A stretch of 64,000 bases of DNA from an uncultured Oscillospiraceae bacterium. Lineage in GTDB: Bacteria; Bacillota; Clostridia; Oscillospirales; Acutalibacteraceae. The translations under genes were made by a program, and so were the position numbers. A model generated the notes under the pieces. That model saw only the letters and a program-made list of their open reading frames with translations. It had not been told where the DNA came from and searched no databases. The stretch covers positions 1-64,000 of the forward strand of contig URPQ01000001.1 of NCBI GenBank assembly GCA_900549755.1. Direction: 5' to 3'. This document shows, piece after piece, positions 36,578 to 46,747 of this stretch (its first letter is position 1; each line of letters begins with the position of its first letter).

Positions 36578-38784
36578 TTTTTCTCCGTGAATTTCTTAAA
36601 ATAATTTTGCAGCTCGTAATATGCGGGTTTCAGCCTTTCGTGCCATGTGGGGGTATTCCAGCCGTTATATTCATAGCTGCCGCCGAGAGTGATTTTAAGG
36701 CTTTCGGTGCCCGTGCGGTAAGCAAAGCCGAAATCAAAGCTTTGGTACGCCTGCGGCGATATTACCTGCGTTTTACGAAAATCCGATATTTGCTGCTTGC
36801 CCGAGGGGTCCATTACATTGAGCAGCTGCCACGGTATTCTTATTTCAAGCTTGCCGTTTTTAAAGTAAAAATCCGAAAGCGATTTATATTCCTGCGCTTT
36901 GGGATTGCCGTTTCCGTAGCGCAGCTTTCCGGTTTCATAAGCCTTATCGGGCACAACCTGATTTGTCCCCTTAACGGTCAAATTATAGCCGTAGCACAGC
37001 CGCATTATATCAAACATACCGCTGTTTTTAACTCCCGCGTTTTCCTCCGCCTTAATATCGCTTAATTTCTTTGACTCAAGGAAGTAGTAATTGAACGCAT
37101 CATAATAACGGTCTACATAAATATGCGAATTATCCTTACCGTTTATATAAATCAGAAAATCGGCGGCGGTATCAAACTCGGCGTTGTACTGCGCGGCTTT
37201 TAGGTTGCCCTGGTCGGCAATGGTGTTTATCGGAATAAGCAGCGTATCCTTTTCAAAATCATAGTTCCCCGCGTCCAGCATTATATACAGGTATCTTTCA
37301 TCACTCTTTATATAAAGCTTGCCCTGCCCGGTGGTAACGGTGGGCTGTGTGTTTTTCCATTCGGATACGTCCCCGTCAACATATGCCGCCATACTCTCTT
37401 TACCTGGGTCAAACGCCAGCAACCCGAAGCACTGCTCGGTCGTTTGAATGTTCGACCAGTAAGGGCGGCGATCGGCTATATCAAACATAACGTTATTCCA
37501 GGTGCGCTTGAACCACTCATCCTGCCAGGTGAACACAATTCCGCCGGCATATTTCGCGTTTTCAATACTGCCGAGCATATCTATAAGCATAGCGCCCTGC
37601 GCGGTTTCGTCCACCATACCCTGGTTATAGCCCATAACGCTCTCGTGCCCCATACCGCGTGAGGTGGGAATACCGAACTCCGCCACGATTATAGGCACGG
37701 TGTGCGCCAGCTTTAAATCCTCTAAATACGCCTCGTAGGTGTTCACCTTTCCGCTGTCGTCGGTGTATTCAAGGTAATCCTCTTGGTAATTCAGACTGTC
37801 GGGATAATAGGGATAAATATGGTAAGAAGCGAACATTCCCGGTCCGAAATTGCGGCACTTTACGTTTTCGGTGTTTACGGTAGCCTTATCCTCATCAAAG
37901 TGCGGCTCGTTCGGGTGGGTGAGCGGGTCGGTGGTTATCCAGTTGCTGAAAGCAAGCGGAACCTGAAATTTGTAGGTTTCCGCCTCGTGCTTTATAAGCG
38001 CGTCTCCCACGCGGCACAAAAACGCCTCGAAGGGCGAAGCGGTCTGCGTATACAAATACTCGCCGTCGTAATCCTTTTTATCGGGGTGCTGGTTGTTGGT
38101 ATTTATAACAAAATTCGGGTCCCATTCAATGCCTATAATCCACCCTACAAGCCATGGCGACACATCGGTGTTGTACGTTCCGTATGCCTCACCCGCGGTT
38201 TCGGCAATTTTTGCCTTGCCGTGAATTACGTTTACAAGGTTTACCGCGTCAGTCATGAAATCGTTCAGTATCTTTTCATTTTCGGCGTAGGTATCGGATA
38301 AACGCTCTATATCCTCCTCGTTTACCCATATGCCCTGGTAAAGATACAGCTTGTTTTTCGCCTTTTTATTGAAGTCCCCAAGCGCCTGGTAAAACTGCGG
38401 CGGCATAAGGGTATAAATTCGTATGCAGTTGCAGTTCATTTCGCTTATATAGCCGAACCAGCGGTAATAGGTATCGTAGGATATCGTCAGGTCTCCCGGG
38501 AAAAGCCCCGGCTCGGTTGCGCCTATATTAACGCCGCGCATGAACATCTGTTTCCAGTCGCCGCTTTCGTAAATGTAGAAATAATCGCCTTCCGCTTTAA
38601 AGCGGAAGCTTATGCCGGTTTGATTATCGGTGTAGCTTTCGGCGCCGCCGGCAGACGAGTCCTTTTCTTTCTTTTTTGTGTAAAAGGAAATTCCGTGTAT
38701 TCCGAATATTTCAAGAAGTCCGGTTTGAGCAAGGCAGACAAGCACCAAAAGCGTTGCCACGACCGAAATAACGACCTTTTTCAT
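36574..38784 (-). CDS. Membrane-anchored glycosidase-like protein, intact catalytic pair
   Basis: 736 residues with an N-terminal signal anchor (about 5-22, no lipobox). The GH-A-type barrel has MRGVNIG (82-88), WIIGIEW with Glu220 as likely acid/base, and IIVAEFGIPTSRG with Glu369 as likely nucleophile, then TWQDEWFKRTWN (419-430). A beta-rich C-terminal module follows. The layout recalls GH2/GH5/GH72 barrels, but I cannot assign the family. It overlaps both neighbours by four bases, so it is translationally coupled with the GT2 synthase upstream and the paralogue downstream. Confidence 0.8.
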   Translation of the reverse strand: MKKVVISVVATLLVLVCLAQTGLLEIFGIHGISFYTKKKEKDSSAGGAESYTDNQTGISFRFKAEGDYFYIYESGDWKQMFMRGVNIGATEPGLFPGDLTISYDTYYRWFGYISEMNCNCIRIYTLMPPQFYQALGDFNKKAKNKLYLYQGIWVNEEDIERLSDTYAENEKILNDFMTDAVNLVNVIHGKAKIAETAGEAYGTYNTDVSPWLVGWIIGIEWDPNFVINTNNQHPDKKDYDGEYLYTQTASPFEAFLCRVGDALIKHEAETYKFQVPLAFSNWITTDPLTHPNEPHFDEDKATVNTENVKCRNFGPGMFASYHIYPYYPDSLNYQEDYLEYTDDSGKVNTYEAYLEDLKLAHTVPIIVAEFGIPTSRGMGHESVMGYNQGMVDETAQGAMLIDMLGSIENAKYAGGIVFTWQDEWFKRTWNNVMFDIADRRPYWSNIQTTEQCFGLLAFDPGKESMAAYVDGDVSEWKNTQPTVTTGQGKLYIKSDERYLYIMLDAGNYDFEKDTLLIPINTIADQGNLKAAQYNAEFDTAADFLIYINGKDNSHIYVDRYYDAFNYYFLESKKLSDIKAEENAGVKNSGMFDIMRLCYGYNLTVKGTNQVVPDKAYETGKLRYGNGNPKAQEYKSLSDFYFKNGKLEIRIPWQLLNVMDPSGKQQISDFRKTQVISPQAYQSFDFGFAYRTGTESLKITLGGSYEYNGWNTPTWHERLKPAYYELQNYFKKFTEKK

Positions 38785-40193
38785 TGCTCAACATCCTTTC
38801 TTTTAATTTTGCCCCAGGTTTTTCTGAGCTTTCGGTATTTTAAAATGCCCTCCAGGCGGAAAAGGGTTATCATTTGCCGATAACCGAAGTTTTCAAGAAC
38901 GGCGTAAAGCGATAATGACAGGCACTGTTTTGCGCTCATAACCGATCTTCGTGTGTATTGCTCCAAAATAAGGCTGCCCATTGAAAGTATAACGCCGAGC
39001 AGCACGGCAAGCAGAAAATAAATTGTGAAGAAGAACATATTAAGCTCGCCCATTAAAAGCGAAAACGGAATTATGAAATAGCCGAGCGCCTCAACCACCG
39101 CTCCGAAAAGCTCAAACACCCAGTTATAGGGTATTGCCGCAAGCCCCACGCTGCCGTAGCGCGGGTTGAAGAAAAGCCCCTTGTGCGCAAGCAGCGTATC
39201 AAGCAAGCCTATCTGCCAGCGCCTGCGCTGACTGCGTATATCGTTTACCGACATGGGTCCCTGCGTCCAGCACACCGCGTCCTCGCAGAATATTATTTTA
39301 TATTTGCGCCTGTTTGCGCGCATATATTTGTGAAGGCGCACTACAATTTCCATATCCTCGCCTATTGTGTTGGTCTTGTAACCGCCCACCTCAATTACCG
39401 CCTGTTTTTTAAAAACGCCGAACGCGCCCGACACTATAAGCATTGAGTTTGTGGCGCCCCAGCTTACCCTGCCCGAGAGGAAAGAACGGTAATATTCCAC
39501 AATCTGAAAGCGCTCTATCATTTTCTGCGGCATTGAAAAGCCGCTTACCCGCCCGTCACGTATTTTAAAGCCGTTTGCAATGCGCACAAGTCCGCCCGCC
39601 ACAACCGTATCGGTATTTTTAAGAAACTCAACCGAAAGTCTTAAAAGCGCGTCCGGCTCAATGCGGGAATCCGCGTCAAGGCAGGCAAAAAGCGGGTAGG
39701 AGGATATATTTATCCCTGCGTTCAGCGCGTCGGATTTACCGCCGTTTTCCTTATCAACATAAATAAGGTTTGGGTACTCTATGTTATAGTATACCCCGCG
39801 GACTTCCTTTGTGGGTATTGAGGTTTTTACGGCGGATTCGATTTTATAAAGCCCGAAGGTCTCCACAATTTTTTCGTGAGTTTTATCGGTCGAGCCGTCG
39901 TTCACAACCACAATTTCAAACTGCGGGTAATCTATTTTCATAAGCGATTTTATGTTTGAAACAATATTTTCCTGCTCGTTATACGCCGGTATAAGCAAAG
40001 AAATGGGTAAAAGATTTTCGCTTGAAACATATCTTCCGTAGTCGTTTGACTGCCTTGCCTTATCGTTTTTGCGCACCCGCACAAACGAAATTATGAGCTG
40101 AATTATGTATATCAGGCTCAGAATAATGGTAAATGCCATGCAAAACCAGTTAAAAAAGGATATAAAGTAGCGTACATAGGTTATGAAATTCAA
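38781..40193 (-). CDS. Processive family 2 glycosyltransferase (polysaccharide synthase)
   Basis: 470-residue inner-membrane synthase of the cellulose synthase/PgaC/hyaluronan synthase type. One N-terminal helix (about 14-36), then a GT-A domain with VVVNDGSTD (96-104), DAD (173-175), GED (278-280) and QRRRW (322-326), then three or four C-terminal helices. The QxxRW motif marks processive beta-glycan synthesis and export. No PilZ domain is fused, so c-di-GMP control would be transcriptional. It is coupled to the HEAT protein (two-base gap) and the glycosidase. Confidence 0.92.
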   Translation of the reverse strand: MNFITYVRYFISFFNWFCMAFTIILSLIYIIQLIISFVRVRKNDKARQSNDYGRYVSSENLLPISLLIPAYNEQENIVSNIKSLMKIDYPQFEIVVVNDGSTDKTHEKIVETFGLYKIESAVKTSIPTKEVRGVYYNIEYPNLIYVDKENGGKSDALNAGINISSYPLFACLDADSRIEPDALLRLSVEFLKNTDTVVAGGLVRIANGFKIRDGRVSGFSMPQKMIERFQIVEYYRSFLSGRVSWGATNSMLIVSGAFGVFKKQAVIEVGGYKTNTIGEDMEIVVRLHKYMRANRRKYKIIFCEDAVCWTQGPMSVNDIRSQRRRWQIGLLDTLLAHKGLFFNPRYGSVGLAAIPYNWVFELFGAVVEALGYFIIPFSLLMGELNMFFFTIYFLLAVLLGVILSMGSLILEQYTRRSVMSAKQCLSLSLYAVLENFGYRQMITLFRLEGILKYRKLRKTWGKIKRKDVEQ

Positions 40194-40195
40194 AC

Positions 40196-41293
40196 TTAAT
40201 CCTCCTTTAAATTAACCGAACGGTAAAGCGCGTATTTAACCGCGTCCGACGCATACTTATCGTACCCGCCGAGCACATCCTCAACTTCCGAAATATTTAC
40301 GTTCATATCAATAAGCGAATACGCCGCCGCCTGGCGTACCCACCATTCCTTATCCTTTGTGGCTTCCTTTACGCCCTGTATTGCCGCGGGGGTGCCCAGC
40401 TTCTGAAGCCCCTTAACGGCGGCGGAGCGCACTACCCACTCCCTGTCCTTTGCGGCGGTGAGCAGCGTGTGCTCATCTGCCGGGTCGGCAAGAAAACCGA
40501 GCGCCCGCACGCAGGCTATGCGCATATCGGTATTCCGCGAAGCGGTACCCTCGGAATAAAGGCGGTGAAAGCGCTTAAAACCGTATGGTGCAATAGCCTT
40601 TATTATAACCGCTTTCATATACTCATCGCATTTTTCAATTACCGCGACCGCCAGAGCCTCTCTGTCCGCGCTGAAATTTGCAAAAAGCTCGTATATAATG
40701 CGGAATGAGAACTTTTTATCATTTTGGATTTTTAAAATATATTCCGCCACGCCCTCTGTATATCCCAAACGTGCAAGCGCCATTGCGGCGTTGTAGGCAA
40801 TGCTGCGGTTTTTACCCTTTGAAAGCTCGTAAATATCGTTTAAATAATCATAAGCGTCTAAATCGGCAAGTCGGCGGCAGGCATAGCCCACCCTGTATTT
40901 ATCGCCCGATTTTAAAATATCCGAAAAAAGCTTTACGGGGTCAAGCGCCGCATACACACCGTCAATAACCATATCCTTTCTGCCGATGGTTTCGCTGTCG
41001 CCGTATTCCTCCCAAAAAAGGAGCTGCGCGCTTATCATTTCAAAAAGCCTTGTATCGTTTCCCATAAGCTCCTTTAAAAGCTCGGTTTCATTTTTGCGGC
41101 TGTTTTCGGTAGGGCTGTAAATAATGCCCTCTACCATACTCTGAATTTTCTGCGATGCCGCCGTGTATTTATTTTTGCTGTCCTCCTGCCGTTTAGCCAG
41201 AATTGCCAGCCACAAATACTCACCGCCTAAAACCAGCAGGCAGAAAATAATGCTTAACACCGCAAACAGTTCATAATGCAAAGCCCTTAGCAC
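40196..41293 (-). CDS. Membrane-anchored HEAT-repeat protein
   Basis: 365 residues: an N-terminal membrane helix (about 10-30), a helical region, then HEAT-like repeats to the end (for example RIACVRALGFLADPADEHTL, VVRSAAVKGLQKLGTPAAI and WVRQAAAYSLIDM). HEAT arrays bind proteins. Without a signal peptide cleavage site, the repeats would face the cytoplasm if the helix is oriented N-out. It directly precedes the GT2 gene, so it may scaffold the synthase. No enzyme motif seen. Confidence 0.85.
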   Translation of the reverse strand: MLRALHYELFAVLSIIFCLLVLGGEYLWLAILAKRQEDSKNKYTAASQKIQSMVEGIIYSPTENSRKNETELLKELMGNDTRLFEMISAQLLFWEEYGDSETIGRKDMVIDGVYAALDPVKLFSDILKSGDKYRVGYACRRLADLDAYDYLNDIYELSKGKNRSIAYNAAMALARLGYTEGVAEYILKIQNDKKFSFRIIYELFANFSADREALAVAVIEKCDEYMKAVIIKAIAPYGFKRFHRLYSEGTASRNTDMRIACVRALGFLADPADEHTLLTAAKDREWVVRSAAVKGLQKLGTPAAIQGVKEATKDKEWWVRQAAAYSLIDMNVNISEVEDVLGGYDKYASDAVKYALYRSVNLKED

Positions 41294-41299
41294 CTCCCT

Positions 41300-44299
41300 T
41301 TATTTTGATGCAAAATATTTCTTTATCTGCGCAAAGCTTTCCTTTTCGCGCATGGTGTAGTTCACCTTTTCCCAGGTTGCCCATTTAAAGGTTTTGTAAG
41401 CCGGGTCTTCCTTTTTCTCGGGGAACAGGTAAAGCTGGTCGCCCGTTTGCTTATCGGCTATAAGCACCGAAACAATAGCGCCGTTTGTGCTTACCGTCTT
41501 TGCCTGACCCGATAAAGCGCCCTCGTTATTTATAACAATTCGCTGTGACGGGTCTGTAACGTTAAGCCATGACCAGGGTATTCTTATATAAATTGTAGAG
41601 CCGGTCTGGTAAAACTGGTTATCGCCCGAGGTAAAGCCGCCGTATTTAAGGCGGGAAACAAGGTTATAATCCCCAGAGTAGCTTTCCTTTGTAGCATACG
41701 CGCCGCGGCTGCGGTCATATGATTTTATAACGTACAGCCCCGCTTCCTGCTTGCCGTCAAACCGTAAAACAAACTCCATACCCGAAAGGGAGGTTGGGGT
41801 GCAGTCCTTTGAATAGTAGTATTCGCCGTCATTCCGCTGGTAGGTATCTATGCCTATAAAGAACTGCTCGGTTGAAAAATCAATCTCGGTCAGCAGCTGT
41901 GCGGATATATAGAAATATCCCGCTCCCGAGGATAGCGAAAGCATCTGAACGCGGTCGTCGTCCGATAGGTTTATTCCCGTCTCCTTGGGTGCTTCGGAGT
42001 CAAGCGCCACAAGCCCCGTGGTTTGCGCGGGGTCGGCTACATTCTGCCACAGGCTGTTGTTTTCAAGCGGCACCGTGAACGGGTAAAGCTCATCGGATAC
42101 AGCTGACCAATCATCGTTAAGGTCTGCCGCCACCGCTGCCGCAGCGCCCGCCTTGTCCGCCGCCGAAAGCAGAGCCACAGTTTGCTGACCCTGTGTTTTT
42201 TCGGTAACGGCGGCTCTGTCGCCCTGACCGTTTGCAGAGTTTGCGCCCAGCCCCGAAATCAGCAGTCGGTTACCCGTCGCGCTGTTAAGGCTTTCAAATT
42301 CCTCTTCCTTAACATCTCCGTAAGAAACGGCAAAGAATGCGTAATTTTCGCGGCAGGCTTTGTCGCTTATTATATCGCCAAGCGAATACGCACCATCGCC
42401 CGCCGTTTCGCTGCCCTTTATAAGCGATTTATCGCAATAAACGCCTATCGGCACGGTGCTGCCGTACTGCCCTGCTGCGCGCTCCTGCACCGTATCGTAC
42501 ATAAGCGCGGCAATTCCCGCGTTTCCGCCGGAGGCGGCATATTTGCCCGAATATGAAATATTTGCGGGCGCGTTTTCGGCGTTTAACGTAACCGCAAGCA
42601 GATAAGCTGATACATCAATAAAGTATGATGAGGTTTCTTCGCTGCCGCTCGGTTTAAATGTGCCCTTGCCGTGAAGAACGTCAACCGCCGACTGTAAGCG
42701 GGTTTTAATATTATCCTCGTTTTCATCCCCGTTTACGGCAATATTCTGTATTATATAAACCGTATCCGCTCCCGATTTTGTATTGTTGGAATAAACCGCG
42801 CGGTAAAACTCAGGCGGCAGAATATCCTTTGCGTAAATACAGTTCGCGCCCAGCTTCAGCGCCTTGTCAATTAAATTCTGATAAAAGGTATAATTCCGCG
42901 AAAAGCCCTTTTGCCCCGGCTCCGAGCCGTTAATGCTTACGGCGTTAATTCGCATATCCTCCCAATTATCCCCCGAAAGCAGCTGAAAACCGCTGTCGGT
43001 AATGCGGAAACGCTCCGCCTTGTTATTACCCGTTTCCGCTTTTGCCTTGGGCTCAATTTCTTTAAGAATTTTTTTCATTAAGGGGTTGTAAAAATTCCAG
43101 TAAAAATTGCTTATATCGCCCTGGCGGTCGTAGGATATCCACCGGTAAACGCTTTCGGCAAACAAAAAGCGATTGTAATTTTCGTGGCTTACATAATCGT
43201 TAAAATCGCCCGCGAAATAATAAACCGGCGCCTTTCCCTCTACCCTTTTGCACATTGCCGCCGAAAAAACGGGACTTTTTAAAACGCCCTTGAGCTTTTC
43301 CATACCCGTAGCGTTTACGTCAAATTCAAAGCTTGCAATAACATCCGTACCGCTGTTCGGCTCAACAATTTCAAACCAGTTGTAAAAGTTCACCTTATTG
43401 CAGCTGCCGAACTGCTTTTTAAAATCCTTGTTTATGCGCACGGTAAGCAGGTTTTTAGATTCAAAGTCGGTTTTCTGCTCAAGAATTATAATTCTGTCTG
43501 AGGAAACGAGCAGTATTCCGGGTCCCGAAAATTGCCACTCAACGCCCTCCTGCTTTTCATACATCGGCGGCGCCCAGTCGGGCACGTCGGTGAAATCCTG
43601 CAAATCGTAAATATATCGTCCCACCCAGCCCGTCGGTCTTATGCCGCAAAGCGAGGATAACTGCGAATAAACCGAGGAATCAAGCCCCGAATTAAAAAGT
43701 TCCATTTCCGCAACAACGGTTGCGCCGTTTTCGTAGGCATATGAAATAACCGACATATCGTCTACGGTTATTCCGGCGCCCCTAGCCGTGGAATTATCGT
43801 AATAGCCGTAGGTATCGTCCACCGCGCCGTAAACGTCCGCAATATACATAAGGTCGGGCGTGTAATCGAGGGTGGATAAATCACGTCGAGACTTTATTTT
43901 GCCTGTTTCATCAAGCAGCGGTCCGAAATAATCGGTTTTGTAATTATAAAATTTTTTATTCTGAAAAACATACTTCTGCTGCTCCAAAAGCCAGAAAAAG
44001 CCCTGATGCTTGCGGTAGGCAGAGCGTATGTCAATATCGTTGCCGTCCTCTACGGTTAAAACCGTTTTATCAAGCAGGCAAACGTTAAGCAGGGTTTTAG
44101 GCTTTATCCGCCACCCTATAAACACAAAAGCAAACAGTGCCAGAAACACAAGGGGTATAATAAAATACCACTTTGCTTTTTTCGGCTTTTTAACCTTTTC
44201 AACCTCAGCCTCAGTCTGCTTTTCGCGGTCTTTTTCCGGGTCAAAGCGTATTTCTCCGTCCTCGGCGGTAAATTCGTTTTCGTTCGGGTTTTCGTTCAT
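41300..44299 (-). CDS. Large membrane-anchored pseudo-glycosidase, nucleophile lost
   Basis: 999 residues. A charged cytoplasmic tail is followed by one helix (44-62) and a long extracytoplasmic part: an N-terminal domain of unknown type (about 70-380), a degenerate barrel like those of the two downstream genes, and a C-terminal beta-rich module. In the barrel the acid/base position keeps Glu (LNAEN), but the nucleophile segment AEFGIPTSRG reads SGLGANSANG, so the catalytic Glu is replaced by Gly. It probably binds rather than cuts glycan. It overlaps the HD-GYP gene by four bases. Confidence 0.78.
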   Translation of the reverse strand: MNENPNENEFTAEDGEIRFDPEKDREKQTEAEVEKVKKPKKAKWYFIIPLVFLALFAFVFIGWRIKPKTLLNVCLLDKTVLTVEDGNDIDIRSAYRKHQGFFWLLEQQKYVFQNKKFYNYKTDYFGPLLDETGKIKSRRDLSTLDYTPDLMYIADVYGAVDDTYGYYDNSTARGAGITVDDMSVISYAYENGATVVAEMELFNSGLDSSVYSQLSSLCGIRPTGWVGRYIYDLQDFTDVPDWAPPMYEKQEGVEWQFSGPGILLVSSDRIIILEQKTDFESKNLLTVRINKDFKKQFGSCNKVNFYNWFEIVEPNSGTDVIASFEFDVNATGMEKLKGVLKSPVFSAAMCKRVEGKAPVYYFAGDFNDYVSHENYNRFLFAESVYRWISYDRQGDISNFYWNFYNPLMKKILKEIEPKAKAETGNNKAERFRITDSGFQLLSGDNWEDMRINAVSINGSEPGQKGFSRNYTFYQNLIDKALKLGANCIYAKDILPPEFYRAVYSNNTKSGADTVYIIQNIAVNGDENEDNIKTRLQSAVDVLHGKGTFKPSGSEETSSYFIDVSAYLLAVTLNAENAPANISYSGKYAASGGNAGIAALMYDTVQERAAGQYGSTVPIGVYCDKSLIKGSETAGDGAYSLGDIISDKACRENYAFFAVSYGDVKEEEFESLNSATGNRLLISGLGANSANGQGDRAAVTEKTQGQQTVALLSAADKAGAAAAVAADLNDDWSAVSDELYPFTVPLENNSLWQNVADPAQTTGLVALDSEAPKETGINLSDDDRVQMLSLSSGAGYFYISAQLLTEIDFSTEQFFIGIDTYQRNDGEYYYSKDCTPTSLSGMEFVLRFDGKQEAGLYVIKSYDRSRGAYATKESYSGDYNLVSRLKYGGFTSGDNQFYQTGSTIYIRIPWSWLNVTDPSQRIVINNEGALSGQAKTVSTNGAIVSVLIADKQTGDQLYLFPEKKEDPAYKTFKWATWEKVNYTMREKESFAQIKKYFASK

Positions 44300-46527
44300 T
44301 TGTTTTTCTCCGCTACCTTTGCTTTTATTTCATCTATACACCCGTGCATTGCCTCAACCACCGCCGGGTCATACATTGTTCCGGAGTTTGAGTTTATATA
44401 ATCCACAACATTATCAACCTGCCATGCGTCCTTATATGAGCGCTTGGTGGTAAGCGCATCTATTGTGTCGGCAACCGTTACTATGCGCGCGTATTCGTTT
44501 ATATTTTCCCCCGCAATTCCGTTGTAGCCCTTGCCGTCCCACCGCTCGTGGTGCTCGGCGGCTATTTCGGCGGCGCAACGCATAAACTCACCGTCAAAAA
44601 CAGATAACAGCCGCCTGCCGTATTCGGTGTGCTCCTTAATAGTTTCGCGTTCGCTTTCCGAAAGCAGACCCGTTTTGTTTGTAATTTCGGTAGGTATTGC
44701 CGTTTTGCCTATATCGTGCAGCATTGCCGCGGCAGCTACCGTATTGCATATTTCTTGGGGATAGCCCATTTTTCGCATAAGCAAATCGGTATAATACGCC
44801 ACGCACTCAATGTGGTCGGGGTTGTTTCCGGCGGCTGTCTCGGTATCGGCTGCAAGCTGTGTGAATGCTTCTATTTTCGTCTTTTCCGTATCCTCATACT
44901 GTGAAAAGCGCGATAAAGCAACCTCGGTGCAGGTGTAAACCGTATCCATAATGCTTGTGAAAAAGTGTGAAAGCCCGTTGCTTAAATTTTCAAAATGGAA
45001 AAAAACGGCGGGATTACCGTTTTCGGTAAATACAAAATCAAAATAAGCGTCGGCAAAAACGCAAAGCCTGCCGCTTTCGGCGCACCGTTTTTCTATTATT
45101 TCATAGTTTACACCGCCCGGCAGGGAATTATAAATCTGCCTGTAGCTGCCGTTTTCCTTTACCGAAACCTCAAAGGCAATATTTTGCGCGGCGTTTTCGG
45201 TAAATATTTCGCTGCAAAGCTTAATAACGCCGTCCGCCGCCGCTTTACAGACAGAAAGCTTATCGCGGCGGGAAATTATATCTGCCATAATATCCGCCGT
45301 TTCCCCCACGCATTTATCATAAGTTTCGGTTTTAAGCCTTGCTGTATCGGCACTGTCCCTTGCAAACGCCTTTGCCGATAAAATAAAGCTGATAAAGCCC
45401 AAAAACACCAGCTCGCCTATAATTCGGCAATAGGTAAAGTTGTTTCTGAACCTGAGCGAAAACTGCATAGCGCCGCAAAGTGCATCCAGCAGCGACAGGT
45501 AGGTAAGCATTATAAAAAAGCCCGCGGCAAACTGTATTCTGTGTTTTAAAGGGCGGGCGCACCCGTAAGCGCAAGCAGCCGTGCAAATTGCCGAAAGCAG
45601 CGCCGATAAAAGCATAACCGGCCTTGCAATAACTACATTCGGTATAAAAAACGTTGCAGCGGCGGCAGCTACACTGAGCGCGGAAAAAAGAAATATTTTT
45701 TTTCCCTTAATTTCAAGCGCGGATTTTGCCGTTAACGTGAAAATTAAAATAATAAATATCTCTGTGGCGACAGCTGTATTGTAAAGCTGCGGAAAATTTA
45801 TAAAATAGGTTGCACCGGTTATCGCCTGCAAAGCCGCGGCTGTGCCGTAAAGTAAAATAAGCCCCGCCGTTTTAAAGCCCGGCGCCCTGTTTTTTTTGTA
45901 AAAAGGCAGGAAAGCTGCCAAAAACAGTGCCGCTATGCCGAGCACCACCATTATTGCGGCAAAAACCAATGCGCCGTTTACTATAAATCCGGGATTTTCG
46001 GATTTCTCGGTAATTTCGGTTGTAATTTCGGCTGAAAATGGAAGGCACAAAGACATTTCAACCTTGGTTTCGCCGTCAGTCGCCGGCAATACCACCGCGT
46101 TATAGCGGTTGCCCACATATTCGCTTTCGCCGTAGTGATTATTATAAACCGCCTCGCCGTTAATAGCTATTTGCATAGGCGCGTAGTCAGCCCTTATAAT
46201 AAGCTTACGTTCTATTGCAGCGCCGTCAAGGCTGAAACGAATGTGCATATATTTCCCGCTTTTTTCCCTTGACATGGGCGTAAACGCATTAGCCGCGCTC
46301 CACTCAGCCCTGTTATCGGTCGGTGGCTGCTTGCTGTTTGTGTAAATATACTCCCACGCCGGCACCGATTTACCTGATATAACCGAAGCCTCCACATGAT
46401 TAAAAACATAGGTTACTGCCACTGTTACAACAAGCAAAACCGCCGCAAACTCGGCTAAAAGCCAAAAGTTTGCCCCGCCTGCGGCTGTTTTTTTAATTTT
46501 TTGCAAAAAGTAGGTTACTTTACGCAT
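44296..46527 (-). CDS. Membrane HD-GYP c-di-GMP phosphodiesterase
   Basis: 743 residues. An N-terminal anchor (about 22-44), an extracytoplasmic sensory domain, about seven membrane helices (about 190-385), a linker domain, and an HD-GYP domain: HDIGKTAIP at 604-612 and HHERWDGKGYNG at 658-669. The GYP triad reads GYN. HD-GYP enzymes hydrolyse c-di-GMP to pGpG or GMP. The sensor half resembles that of the cyclase at 9293. Encoded downstream of a c-di-GMP riboswitch, it would close a negative feedback loop. Confidence 0.88.
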   Translation of the reverse strand: MRKVTYFLQKIKKTAAGGANFWLLAEFAAVLLVVTVAVTYVFNHVEASVISGKSVPAWEYIYTNSKQPPTDNRAEWSAANAFTPMSREKSGKYMHIRFSLDGAAIERKLIIRADYAPMQIAINGEAVYNNHYGESEYVGNRYNAVVLPATDGETKVEMSLCLPFSAEITTEITEKSENPGFIVNGALVFAAIMVVLGIAALFLAAFLPFYKKNRAPGFKTAGLILLYGTAAALQAITGATYFINFPQLYNTAVATEIFIILIFTLTAKSALEIKGKKIFLFSALSVAAAAATFFIPNVVIARPVMLLSALLSAICTAACAYGCARPLKHRIQFAAGFFIMLTYLSLLDALCGAMQFSLRFRNNFTYCRIIGELVFLGFISFILSAKAFARDSADTARLKTETYDKCVGETADIMADIISRRDKLSVCKAAADGVIKLCSEIFTENAAQNIAFEVSVKENGSYRQIYNSLPGGVNYEIIEKRCAESGRLCVFADAYFDFVFTENGNPAVFFHFENLSNGLSHFFTSIMDTVYTCTEVALSRFSQYEDTEKTKIEAFTQLAADTETAAGNNPDHIECVAYYTDLLMRKMGYPQEICNTVAAAAMLHDIGKTAIPTEITNKTGLLSESERETIKEHTEYGRRLLSVFDGEFMRCAAEIAAEHHERWDGKGYNGIAGENINEYARIVTVADTIDALTTKRSYKDAWQVDNVVDYINSNSGTMYDPAVVEAMHGCIDEIKAKVAEKNK

Positions 46528-46536
46528 TTTTCACCC

Positions 46537-46734
46537 CTACAAACGCGAATATTTTTCCAAAAGCTTTTTAACCTCAGGCGGGCTTTGCGCGGTGGCGGCG
46601 CTGCTGCCCGAAATATCGGGGCAGGCTTTTATAGCCTCGCCCAAAGCCTCATACGCCCGCGTCACCCGCTCAAGCGCCGCTCTCAGCTCTTTATTTTCCC
46701 TTTCAAGCTCTTCAAGCGTTTTTTCTCTGCTCAA
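46537..46734 (-). CDS. Small coiled-coil protein
   Basis: 65 residues, charged, with heptads over about 3-40 (EKTLEELERENKELRAALER) and a Pro/Ser-containing tail. Possible TTG start, with AAGGGGCG nine bases upstream and AAAGGA immediately before. It fills an otherwise empty slot between two operon genes (13 and 9 bases), which supports reality. No family recognised. Confidence 0.55.
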   Translation of the reverse strand: MSREKTLEELERENKELRAALERVTRAYEALGEAIKACPDISGSSAATAQSPPEVKKLLEKYSRL

Positions 46735-46747
46735 TCCTTTACGCCCC

